In this document: in pieces, positions 17,505-24,900 of the stretch | Layout of the letters: each line of letters starts with the position of its first letter | Position numbering within the stretch: position 1 is the stretch's first letter | Origin: Paracoccus sediminilitoris | GTDB lineage: Bacteria > Pseudomonadota > Alphaproteobacteria > Rhodobacterales > Rhodobacteraceae | Length of the DNA: 64,000 bases | Direction of reading: 5' to 3' | Assembly: GCF_003259195.1 (NCBI RefSeq) | Contig: NZ_QJPK01000004.1 | Span: 1-64,000, forward strand | Notes under the pieces: generated by a model | Databases searched by the model: none | What the model was told of the DNA's origin: nothing | What the model saw: only the letters and a program-made list of their open reading frames with translations | Made by a program: the position numbers and the translations under genes

Positions 17505-18115
17505 CCCGTGATCGTCCCGTCCTTCTGCTGCAGCAGGACGTCATGGTTGTTGGCCGGATCGCCGTCCATGTTTTGACGGGACTGCACGTTCGGCAGGGTC
17601 AGGAACCAGTTGCGCAGCTTCAGCGGTGAAAAGCCTCGCGGCGCACCCTGAAACCCTGGCACGCCCGACAGGACGGTCCCCGTTTCCACGGCGCAGAAGC
17701 TCTTGTTGGCGGCGCCGTTGGCCTCGGCGCGGCGGATGGCGATGTCGGCCACCTCGCGCGGGACGAAGACGGTGTCCTCGGCGACGTAATAGGTCTCGCG
17801 CGCGTGGTAATCGATATAGAAGTTCTTGAAGTTGTCCGTGATCCCGTAAAGCACGTCGTGGCGTTCGGGGATGTCGGGGTGGCGCCAGCTGCCCGCCGGA
17901 TCATAGATGACGCGCTGGCTGCCATTAATCAGCAGGGCGGAATGACCACCTTCGCCACGCGGGATCCCGATGACGGTCAGCAGCGTGATCGAAGGCGGCT
18001 GGTCGGACACGAAACGCGCCGCGCGCACCCGTTCGTCGCTGGCCCAGATATTGTCGGCGCCGCAGGCAGCCAGCACCGTGGGCAGCGCGGCTGCCAGGAA
18101 GACGCGTCTTTTCAT
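17489..18115 (-). CDS. Lipoprotein, possibly a permuted papain-fold (NlpC/P60-like) enzyme
   Basis: A 208-residue lipoprotein with a double arginine near the start (MKRRVFLAAALPTVLAAC) and the lipobox LAAC. The mature region has GEGGHSALLINGSQRVIYDP followed by AGSWRHPDIPERHDVLYG, then a cysteine in ANKSFCAVETGTVL. A His-first, Cys-later order with an H-x-x-L-x-I and YDP strand pattern is what circularly permuted NlpC/P60 (YiiX/LRAT-like) papain folds show. This is an inference from motif order, not a recognised family match. The gene is conserved-looking but otherwise unnamed. It is followed upstream by the cytochrome oxidase subunit IV gene in the same direction, 5 bases away. Confidence 0.72.
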   Translation of the reverse strand: MKRRVFLAAALPTVLAACGADNIWASDERVRAARFVSDQPPSITLLTVIGIPRGEGGHSALLINGSQRVIYDPAGSWRHPDIPERHDVLYGITDNFKNFYIDYHARETYYVAEDTVFVPREVADIAIRRAEANGAANKSFCAVETGTVLSGVPGFQGAPRGFSPLKLRNWFLTLPNVQSRQNMDGDPANNHDVLLQQKDGTITGYPRT

Positions 18116-18120
18116 GGCGA

Positions 18121-18273
18121 TCAGGCGTTCGTCAGGGCCATGAAGATCAGCGCGGCCAGCGACAGGCAGATGACCCAGATGGTCGCACGGATGAAGCCTG
18201 CAAAGGTCTTCTGGTGTTCGGTGATATCCATCGTTCCGGGCGTGCTATAGGAATTGTCGCGTTTGTTCGTCAT
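18121..18273 (-). CDS. aa3-type cytochrome c oxidase subunit IV
   Basis: A 50-residue protein, too short for most ORF filters. It reads MTNKRDNSYSTPGTMDITEH, then QKTFAGFIRATIWVICLSLA, then AALIFMALTNA. This matches the bacterial subunit IV of Paracoccus and Rhodobacter aa3 oxidases: a polar tail with MDI, the FAGFI motif, and one membrane helix. Subunit IV packs against the core subunits, and deletion has little effect on activity in Paracoccus. No other cox genes are in the window, so this copy is an orphan. The gene lies between an MBL-fold gene 9 bases upstream and the lipoprotein 5 bases downstream, all on the minus strand. Confidence 0.88.
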   Translation of the reverse strand: MTNKRDNSYSTPGTMDITEHQKTFAGFIRATIWVICLSLAALIFMALTNA

Positions 18274-18282
18274 GACGTCACC

Positions 18283-19347
18283 TCAGTTTGGCGTTTTTTC
18301 TGCGATAGCGGAAACTTGACCGCCTGTCACGCCCCAGAGCGTCGCACCCCGGTTTTCACCGACAGCCTGGATCACGCCGGCGCGGTGCAGATGGTTGATA
18401 TGGGCCACGGCCTCGACCAGGGCCAGGCCGAATTCCCCATCGCCGATGCGGCGCTTGAACAGCAGGTCGAAACAGCCGACCGCAGTGCGGGGCGCGACGG
18501 CCAGCGCGGCGGTCAGCCGGGTCAGAGCGGCGTGGTGGTTTTCGGTCATCTGGCGCAGGCGGAAGGGCAGCCCGGTGAAGGGCAGCTTGTGCCCCGGCAG
18601 GATCAGCTGATCCTCGCGCGCAAGGGTGGACAGACGCGCACAGCTTTCTAGCCATTCGCCCACGGGATCGGCGGCGGGTTCGGTCGGATAGACCCCCAGA
18701 TTCGGAGAGATCGACGCCAGCAGCTGATCCCCCCCGATCACCAGATCGTCATCCAACGACCAGAAGGTGGCGTGGCAAGGCGCATGGCCATGCCCCATCG
18801 CCACGCGCCAGCGGCGCTGGCCAAAGGTCACGATGTCGCCCTCGGTCAGGCGGGTAAAGCCGACGGGCATCGGATGCACGACATCGGCAAAGTTGAAGGG
18901 CCGCGCCGCCGCGCGTTTGTCCAGCATCTCGGCGGGCATCCCGGCCTTGCGCCAGAAATCGACCTGCTGAGGACTGGCGATGGCCTGTTCGTCCAGCGTC
19001 AGCATGCGCGCGGTCAGCCAGGCGGTGCGGCTCATCAGCAGCTCGGCCCCGTCGGTGTCCATGAACCAGCCGAGCAGGCCCACGTGGTCGGGGTGATGAT
19101 GGGTGCCGATCACCCGGTTGATGCGCCGCCCCTGCAGGGGTCCGGCGCGCAGATCGGTCCAGATGGCGCGGGCGCGCGTCGTGTCGAAACCGGTATCGAC
19201 GATGGTCCAGCCATCGCCATCATCCAGCGCATAGACATTGACGTGATCCAGCGCCATCGGCAGCGGCAGGCGCAGCCACAGGACGCCGGGGGCAACGGTG
19301 ACGGCGCCACCCTCGGGGGGCGGCGCCGGAAAGGGGGTCCGGATCAC
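18283..19347 (-). CDS. MBL-fold metallo-hydrolase
   Basis: A 354-residue zinc hydrolase of the metallo-beta-lactamase fold. The metal motif is GTHHHPDHVGLLGWF (H-x-H-x-D-H), with a further Asp/His in WTIVDTGFD and MGHGHAPCHATFW, and the C-terminal ILPGHKLPFTGLPFRL. This arrangement is close to the hydroxyacylglutathione-hydrolase-like enzymes often found with acyl-CoA dehydrogenases. Its stop-proximal end extends past the catalytic domain by about 80 residues of winged-helix-like sequence (ALVEAVAHINHLHRAGVIQA). The exact substrate is unknown. It overlaps the upstream acyl-CoA dehydrogenase by 4 bases. Confidence 0.88.
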   Translation of the reverse strand: MIRTPFPAPPPEGGAVTVAPGVLWLRLPLPMALDHVNVYALDDGDGWTIVDTGFDTTRARAIWTDLRAGPLQGRRINRVIGTHHHPDHVGLLGWFMDTDGAELLMSRTAWLTARMLTLDEQAIASPQQVDFWRKAGMPAEMLDKRAAARPFNFADVVHPMPVGFTRLTEGDIVTFGQRRWRVAMGHGHAPCHATFWSLDDDLVIGGDQLLASISPNLGVYPTEPAADPVGEWLESCARLSTLAREDQLILPGHKLPFTGLPFRLRQMTENHHAALTRLTAALAVAPRTAVGCFDLLFKRRIGDGEFGLALVEAVAHINHLHRAGVIQAVGENRGATLWGVTGGQVSAIAEKTPN

Positions 19348-21041
19348 GCGGCGAAATCGCCGGCCAGGGCGGCGTCGCTGATGCCCGTCAGGTCGTCCAG
19401 GCCAGCCAGCGCCTCGGCCAGATCACCGGCATGGCGCGGCAGGACGCGGGCCATGAAGACCTGCGCCAGCGCCACATGCGCGGCGGTTCCGGCCTGGGCC
19501 GCGCGCAGGTGGTAATGCCCGCCCAAAACCCGCGCAAAGGCGGTCAGATAGGCGACCGCCCCGGCAAATCGGACCGGCATCTCGGCCTCCAGCAGGTTCT
19601 GGGTCGCCTCGCGCAGGGTCTCGGCGGCCTGCCACAGCTGGTGGGCCATTTCGGGATGGGCCGATTGCGCGGCGCGGGCACCGTCCGTCACCTCGTCCAG
19701 CAGGCGCATGGCGGCATCGCCCCCGTCGGCCAGCTTGCGACCGACCAGATCCATCGCCTGGATGCCATTCGTGCCTTCATAGATGGACGTGATGCGCACA
19801 TCGCGTAGGTATTGGGCCGCCCCGGTTTCCTCGACATAACCCATGCCGCCATGCACCTGCACGCCCATGTCCGACACGCGGATGCCGACATCGGTGCCAT
19901 AGGCCTTGGCGATGGGGGTCAGAAAGGCCGCGCGGGCGTTCTGGTCGGCGTCGCCCGTGGCGCGCGCCATATCGATGGCGGTGGCGCAGGCCAGACCGAT
20001 GGCGCGGGCGGCAAAGATCTCGGCCCGCGCGGTGGCCAACATGCGGCGCACGTCGGGGTGCTGGATGATCGGGCCCATCTGGTTGCGGTCGGTGGCATAG
20101 GCGACGGCCTTCTGCAGCGCGGCCTCGGCCACGCCGATGCCCTGCATGCCGACGCCAAGGCGGGCGCAGTTCATCATGGTGAACATCGCGGCCATGCCCT
20201 TGTGTTCGGCACCGACCAGCCAGCCTTTGGCCCCTTCGAAGCTCATGACGCAGGTGGGGCTGCCGTGGATGCCCAGCTTTTCTTCCAGGCTGACGACCTT
20301 CAGATCGTTGGCGACGCCAGGATTGCCCTGATCATCGGGCAGGAATTTCGGCACCATGAACAGGCTGATCCCGCGTGTTCCCTTGGTCGCACCCGGCAGG
20401 CGCGCCAGCACCAGATGGCAGACATTGGCAGTGACGTCGCTGTCGCCCCAGGTGATATAGATCTTCTGCCCGGTGATCAGATAGCTGCCGTTACCCTGGG
20501 GTTCGGCCTTGGTCACCAGCGCGCCCACGTCGCTGCCTGCGCCCGGTTCGGTCAGGTTCATCGTGCCGGACCATTCGCCGCTGATCAGCTTGGGCAGATA
20601 GGCGGCCTTCAGTTCGTCGCTGGCGTGATGTTCCAGCGCCTCGATCTGCCCTTGGGTCAACAGCGGGTTCAGCTGCAGCGCCAGGCAGGCACCCGACATC
20701 ATTTCCGCGACCGCCATGTTCAGCGCCTGCGGCAAGCCCATCCCGCCATATTCGGGATCGGCGGACACGCCGACCCAGCCCCCTTCGGCAATGGCGCGGA
20801 ACCCGTCGGCAAAACCGGGCGAAGACCGCACCACGCCGTTTTCCAACCGCGCGGGATGGGCATCGCCCGCCATGTTCAGGGGCGCCAGAACGTGCGTGGC
20901 CAGCTTGCCGGCCTCGGACAGGATGGCGCTGGCGGTTTCGGATGTCGCCTCGGCGAAGCGGTCGGTTCCGGCAAGCTCCGCGAAGGGCACGACATGGGTC
21001 AGGATGAAGTCGATCTGCTCGACTGGTGCCTTGTAGCTCAT
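19344..21041 (-). CDS. Acyl-CoA dehydrogenase, DmdC/FadE-like large family
   Basis: FAD enzyme of 565 residues oxidising an acyl-CoA thioester. It starts MSYKAPVEQIDFILTHVVPF, as large acyl-CoA dehydrogenases of the DmdC type do. The active-site segments TMNLTEPGAGSDVGALVTKA and YITWGDSDVTANVCHLVLAR are present, and MQGIGVAEAALQKAVAYATD carries the helix of the dehydrogenase core. The motif HGGMGYVEETGAAQYLRDVR is followed by SIYEGTNGIQAMDLVGRK, with the base position Glu. The C-terminal acetyl-CoA dehydrogenase-like extension is included. DmdC itself acts on 3-methylmercaptopropionyl-CoA, but many paralogues exist and the substrate here is not determined. Confidence 0.9.
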   Translation of the reverse strand: MSYKAPVEQIDFILTHVVPFAELAGTDRFAEATSETASAILSEAGKLATHVLAPLNMAGDAHPARLENGVVRSSPGFADGFRAIAEGGWVGVSADPEYGGMGLPQALNMAVAEMMSGACLALQLNPLLTQGQIEALEHHASDELKAAYLPKLISGEWSGTMNLTEPGAGSDVGALVTKAEPQGNGSYLITGQKIYITWGDSDVTANVCHLVLARLPGATKGTRGISLFMVPKFLPDDQGNPGVANDLKVVSLEEKLGIHGSPTCVMSFEGAKGWLVGAEHKGMAAMFTMMNCARLGVGMQGIGVAEAALQKAVAYATDRNQMGPIIQHPDVRRMLATARAEIFAARAIGLACATAIDMARATGDADQNARAAFLTPIAKAYGTDVGIRVSDMGVQVHGGMGYVEETGAAQYLRDVRITSIYEGTNGIQAMDLVGRKLADGGDAAMRLLDEVTDGARAAQSAHPEMAHQLWQAAETLREATQNLLEAEMPVRFAGAVAYLTAFARVLGGHYHLRAAQAGTAAHVALAQVFMARVLPRHAGDLAEALAGLDDLTGISDAALAGDFAA

Positions 21042-21152
21042 CGGGTCCTCCTCCAAGCGCCTTGGCATCCCGGGCCGGCGCGACTATCAGAACGGTCAGG
21101 CGGCATCTTGGGCCGCGATCCGATCAGGCTCAACCGAAACCCCGCGTCACGC

Positions 21153-22100
21153 ATGTACACCCTTCGACTGACCCCGGATGCAGACGGCCTGTCGCGCGCC
21201 AGCGCGCTGCTGTCGGCTGGCCGGACCGTCGCCATCCCGACCGAGACCGTCTATGGCCTGGCCGCCGACGCCCGCAACGGCGAAGCGGTCGCCCGCATCT
21301 ATCAGGCCAAGGGCCGGCCCAGCTTCAACCCGCTGATCGTCCACCTGCCCGACGCCCGCGCCGCGGCTGCGATCGCCACAATGCATCCGCAGGCGCAGGC
21401 GCTGGCCGATGCTTTCTGGCCCGGCGCATTGACCATGGTGTTGCCGCTGCGTCCCGACGCGGGCATCGCCTCGCTGGTGACGGCGGGGTTGGCGACCATC
21501 GGGCTGCGCGTTCCGGCCCATCCGACGGCCCGCGCGTTGCTGCGCGATTTCGGGGGCCCGCTGGCCGCGCCCTCGGCCAATGCATCGGGCCGTATCAGCC
21601 CGACCAGCGTCGATCATGTGCTGTCCCCGGATGGCGGGCTGGACGGGCGCATCGCGGCTGTTCTGGATGCGGGTCCCTGCGAAGTGGGTGTCGAATCCAC
21701 CATCATCGGCTGGCCCGATGGCATCCCCACCCTGCTGCGCCCCGGCGGCATCCCCGCCGAGGCGATCGAGGCCGTCCTTGGCACCCCCCTGACCCGCCAC
21801 GATGGTGATCCTGTCGCGCCGACCGCCCCCGGTCAGCTGACCAGCCATTATGCCCCGAACGCGGCCCTGCGCCTGGACGCGGACCCACGTCCCGGCGAAA
21901 CGCATCTGTCCTTCGGGAGCCCCGGCCCCTTCAGCCTCTCCGATGACGGCGATCTGGCGCAGGCGGCGGCGCGTCTGTTCGACCTGCTGCGCCGGGCCGA
22001 TGCCCTGGGACGGCCGATCTCGGTCGCGCCCATCCCGCGACACGGTCTGGGCGCGGCCATCAACGACCGGCTGCAGCGCGCGGCAGCCCCGCGCGGTTAG
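21153..22100 (+). CDS. L-threonylcarbamoyladenylate synthase
   Basis: Sua5/TsaC family enzyme making the threonylcarbamoyl-AMP used for the t6A37 tRNA modification. The YrdC core has VAIPTETVYGLAADARNGEA, IYQAKGRPSFNPLIVHLPD, and the AAPSANASGRISPTS motif. The additional C-terminal Sua5 domain (residues 220-315) starts near APTAPGQLTSHYAP, so this is the longer Sua5 form at 315 residues. The start MYTLRLTPDADGL is the first family-like methionine; no strong ribosome site precedes it. The open frame upstream to 19812 is a shadow of the acyl-CoA dehydrogenase. Confidence 0.93.
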   Translation: MYTLRLTPDADGLSRASALLSAGRTVAIPTETVYGLAADARNGEAVARIYQAKGRPSFNPLIVHLPDARAAAAIATMHPQAQALADAFWPGALTMVLPLRPDAGIASLVTAGLATIGLRVPAHPTARALLRDFGGPLAAPSANASGRISPTSVDHVLSPDGGLDGRIAAVLDAGPCEVGVESTIIGWPDGIPTLLRPGGIPAEAIEAVLGTPLTRHDGDPVAPTAPGQLTSHYAPNAALRLDADPRPGETHLSFGSPGPFSLSDDGDLAQAAARLFDLLRRADALGRPISVAPIPRHGLGAAINDRLQRAAAPRG

Positions 22101-22123
22101 GTAGGGGCCGGACCCCGCCGCCC

Positions 22124-23548
22124 TTACAATCCAAGCGAGTTGTAGACGTTCGAGATCCGACGGATCGCCACCACATAGGCCGCGGTGCGCATGTCGTCGA
22201 CCTTGGCGTTGTTCATCCAGACCTCCTTCATCTTCTTGAAGGATTCGCGCATCGTGTCGTCCAGCCCCGACCGCACCAGGTCCAGTTCGTCCGCGCCGTG
22301 CAGGAAGGATTCCTTGAACCCGCGCGCCAATTCGAAATTCGTGCCCGTATCGGCCGAGATCCGCTCCAGCTCCTCGATCAGCATGCGGGCGCGGGCTTCC
22401 TCGTGGCGGCGTTCCAGGCGGCCCAGGCTGATCTGGGACAGGTTCTTGACCCATTCGAAATAGGACACCGTCACGCCGCCCGCGTTGGCATACATGTCGG
22501 GGATGATGACCACGCCACGGCGGCGCAGGATCTCGTCGGCATCAGCGGTGACGGGACCGTTGGCAGCCTCGATGATCAGCTTGCAGCGGATGCGTTCGGC
22601 ATTGTCGCCGTCGATGACGCTCTCGATGGCGGCGGGGATCAGGATGTCGCATTCGTCTTCCAGCGCGCGCAACCCGTCATCGCTGTAATCGCCACCGGCA
22701 AAGCCCTTGACGCCCCCAGTCGCGCGAATGTGGCCGCGCAGCGCGTCGATATTGATGCCCTGGGGATTGCGGATGACGCCGTCGCGCTCGATGACGCAGG
22801 TGACCAGGCACTGATCCTCGGCCGACAGGAACTGGGCGGCGTGATAGCCCACATTGCCCAGGCCCTGCACGACGACGCGCTTGCCCGCCAGAACGCCCGT
22901 CAGCCCCGCCTTGGTCATCACGTCGCCATGGCGGAAAAACTCGCGCAGCGCGTATTGCACGCCCCGGCCCGTCGCCTCGACCCGACCGTCGATGCCGCCC
23001 GCAGTGCGCGGCTTGCCGGTGACGCAGGCCTTGGCGTTGATGTCGTCGGGATGCAGGCGCTTGTAGGCATCGGCCATCCACGCCATCTCACGCTCACCCG
23101 TGCCCATATCGGGCGCCGGCACGTTCTGCGACGGAGAGATCAGGTTGCGGCGCGACAGCTCATAGGTGAAGCGGCGGGTGATCCGCTCCAGCTCGTCCTC
23201 GTTCCAGGCGCGCGGATCAATGCAGAGGCCCCCCTTGGACCCGCCGAACGGCACCTCGACCAGTGCGCATTTGTAGGTCATCAGGGCCGCCAGCGCCTCG
23301 ACCTCGTCCTGGTTCACGTCCAGCGAATAGCGGATGCCGCCCTTGACCGGTTCCATATGTTCCGAATGCACCGACCGATAGCCGGTGAAGGTGTGGATCT
23401 GGCCGCGCAGCCGGACCCCGAAGCGCACTGTGTAGGTCGAGTTGCAGACCCGGATCTTCTCCTCCAGCCCCGGCGACAGCTCCATCAGACCGGCAGCGTG
23501 GGTGAACATCTTCTCGACTGATTCGCGGAACGAGATCCTGTGGGCCAT
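22124..23548 (-). CDS. Glu/Leu/Phe/Val-type glutamate dehydrogenase
   Basis: A 474-residue hexameric-type dehydrogenase that interconverts glutamate and 2-oxoglutarate plus ammonia. Substrate and catalytic motifs are EPVKGGIRYSLDVNQDEVEA and ALVEVPFGGSKGGLCIDPRA with the catalytic lysine region, followed by VPAPDMGTGEREMAWMADAY. The nucleotide-binding Rossmann loop is VVVQGLGNVGYHAAQFLS. The NAD or NADP preference is not settled by sequence. The start at MAHRISFRESVEKM is supported by AGGAGGAAAG about 6 bases upstream. A perfect ATGACG-G-CGTCAT palindrome lies 18 bases upstream of the start codon. Confidence 0.93.
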   Translation of the reverse strand: MAHRISFRESVEKMFTHAAGLMELSPGLEEKIRVCNSTYTVRFGVRLRGQIHTFTGYRSVHSEHMEPVKGGIRYSLDVNQDEVEALAALMTYKCALVEVPFGGSKGGLCIDPRAWNEDELERITRRFTYELSRRNLISPSQNVPAPDMGTGEREMAWMADAYKRLHPDDINAKACVTGKPRTAGGIDGRVEATGRGVQYALREFFRHGDVMTKAGLTGVLAGKRVVVQGLGNVGYHAAQFLSAEDQCLVTCVIERDGVIRNPQGINIDALRGHIRATGGVKGFAGGDYSDDGLRALEDECDILIPAAIESVIDGDNAERIRCKLIIEAANGPVTADADEILRRRGVVIIPDMYANAGGVTVSYFEWVKNLSQISLGRLERRHEEARARMLIEELERISADTGTNFELARGFKESFLHGADELDLVRSGLDDTMRESFKKMKEVWMNNAKVDDMRTAAYVVAIRRISNVYNSLGL

Positions 23549-23565
23549 GGCAGCTTTCCTCCTGA

Positions 23566-23578
23566 ATGACGGCGTCAT
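23566..23578. promoter_or_regulatory. 13-bp palindrome upstream of glutamate dehydrogenase
   Basis: ATGACG and CGTCAT form a perfect inverted repeat around a single G, just before the ribosome site of the dehydrogenase gene. The position suits an operator, but no known regulator consensus was recognised. Confidence 0.3.
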
Positions 23579-23767
23579 GTTTGCACTGCCCAAGGCTAAG
23601 GCAATCCGCCCGTCACCGCCACCACGGAACGGCCCGCGCGCGGGGCTGTGACATTCCTGCGATGATCGAAACGTGATTGACGCGGCGGGTTCTCATGCGC
23701 GGGGTTGGCGCGTAGTGTCGGGACAAAACAAGGGCCCGGTTTCAGGGCCGGCAGGGAACAGCAGGAC

Positions 23768-24235
23768 ATGATCCGTCACATCTGGATTTCGCGGGCCGCC
23801 GTTGCGGCCCTTGGCCTGGCCGCACTGGCAGGCTGCAATCGCATGCCGCCCATGGCACCCGTCCAGGGCGTGGCGCCGGTCCAGGGCGCTGCTCAGGCGC
23901 CCGGATACGGCTATGCCCCGGCGGCGGGCTATGGTGCGCCGCAACCCGTCGCGCCGGTGCCCGCCCCGATGCCGATCCCGGTTTCGGACCCCGCGCCCGC
24001 GCCCGCGCCTGCGCAAGGCATCAGCGGGCTGACCGAACGCAAGCCCGACCTTTGCGGGGCGGCCAAGATCGCGGATGCGGTGGGCAAGCCCTCCAGCGTG
24101 ATCCCGACGCTTGGCTTGACGCGCGACTATCGCATCGTCGAATATCGCGGGATCGAGGCGCAGGTCTATGTCCCCAACCGCGTCGTCTTCCGTCTGGACG
24201 AGGCCGGCACCATCACAAGCATCGATTGCGGATGA
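23768..24235 (+). CDS. Lipoprotein with proline/alanine-rich linker and I78-like domain
   Basis: A 155-residue lipoprotein. The signal peptide ends in the lipobox LAGC. Residues 25-85 are a low-complexity Pro/Ala/Gly/Val linker (PVQGVAPVQGAAQAP and PAPAPAPAQG), partly encoded by a GCGCCC-type hexamer repeat. The C-terminal domain (PDLCGAAKIADAVGKPSSVI, then RVVFRLDEAGTITSIDCG) has the cysteine pair and ending of the peptidase inhibitor I78 family. The start at 23768 gives a proper signal peptide; the frame is open 63 bases further upstream. The next gene encodes a shorter protein with the same domain. Confidence 0.75.
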   Translation: MIRHIWISRAAVAALGLAALAGCNRMPPMAPVQGVAPVQGAAQAPGYGYAPAAGYGAPQPVAPVPAPMPIPVSDPAPAPAPAQGISGLTERKPDLCGAAKIADAVGKPSSVIPTLGLTRDYRIVEYRGIEAQVYVPNRVVFRLDEAGTITSIDCG

Positions 24236-24240
24236 CCCCC

Positions 24241-24525
24241 ATGACCCGATTTGCGACCACCCGTCTTGTCCTGGCCATCGCGGCCCTGCCACTGCTGGCC
24301 GCCTGCCAGCCCGCCCCCGAAACGCCCGATCAGCCCGATCTGTGCGGCGCGTCGGGGTTCCAAGGGCTGATGGGCCAGAACCGCACCGCGCTGGACCAGT
24401 TGACCCTGCCGCAGGGCACCCGCGTCGTCGGGCCCGACGACATGGTCACCGCCGATTACCGCACCGACCGGCTGAACATCGAATATGACCGCAAGGGCAT
24501 CATCCACAAGATCGGCTGCTACTGA
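24241..24525 (+). CDS. I78 family peptidase inhibitor-like lipoprotein
   Basis: A 94-residue protein with a lipobox LAAC at Cys22. The mature part reads PDLCGASGFQGLMGQNRTAL, then GTRVVGPDDMVTADYRTDRL and NIEYDRKGIIHKIGCY, a near-textbook I78 inhibitor domain (elastase inhibitor AFLEI-like). The two cysteines can form the family disulfide. The target peptidase is unknown; inhibition is inferred from the family. It starts 5 bases after the preceding lipoprotein, whose C-terminal domain is related, suggesting a tandem duplication with one copy gaining a linker. Confidence 0.82.
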   Translation: MTRFATTRLVLAIAALPLLAACQPAPETPDQPDLCGASGFQGLMGQNRTALDQLTLPQGTRVVGPDDMVTADYRTDRLNIEYDRKGIIHKIGCY

Positions 24526-24564
24526 TCGTTGATCTGCACCGGCGTGCTGTGCCACCATCGCGTG

Positions 24565-24897
24565 ATGAACGCACAGCCGCCGATCCAGCCGATCCCCGAT
24601 CAGGTCGTCTTCGACCGCAAGGAACTGAACCTGATCTTGTCCACCTATGGCCGCTTCGTGGCGGCCGGTGAATGGCGCGATTACGGCATGTCCTTCCTGC
24701 GTGACGTGGCGATCTTCAGCGTCTTTCGCCGCGCCGCCGAGCATCCCCTGTACCGCATCGAAAAACGACCGCGGCTGCGCAATGCGCAGGGGCAATATGC
24801 CGTCATCGCCATGGATGGCCGCATCCTGAAGCGCGGGCATGATCTGGCGACCGTGCTGCGGGTGCTGGACCAGAAGCTGATCCGCCCCATCGAATGA
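24565..24897 (+). CDS. DUF2794 family protein
   Basis: A 110-residue protein conserved in alphaproteobacteria. The diagnostic part is VFDRKELNLILSTYGRFVAA and GEWRDYGMSFLRDVAIFSVF, followed by EHPLYRIEKRPRLRNAQGQY. The function is unknown. The ATG at 24565 is preferred to an earlier start 12 codons upstream, because the family starts near this point. It ends 3 bases before the stop of the convergent hrpB. Confidence 0.83.
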   Translation: MNAQPPIQPIPDQVVFDRKELNLILSTYGRFVAAGEWRDYGMSFLRDVAIFSVFRRAAEHPLYRIEKRPRLRNAQGQYAVIAMDGRILKRGHDLATVLRVLDQKLIRPIE

Positions 24898-24900
24898 GCG

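Noticed and set aside
19812-22100. 762-codon open frame on the plus strand
   Set aside because: Only the part from 21153 encodes a recognisable protein (Sua5 family). The rest is antisense to the acyl-CoA dehydrogenase and has shadow-type composition.
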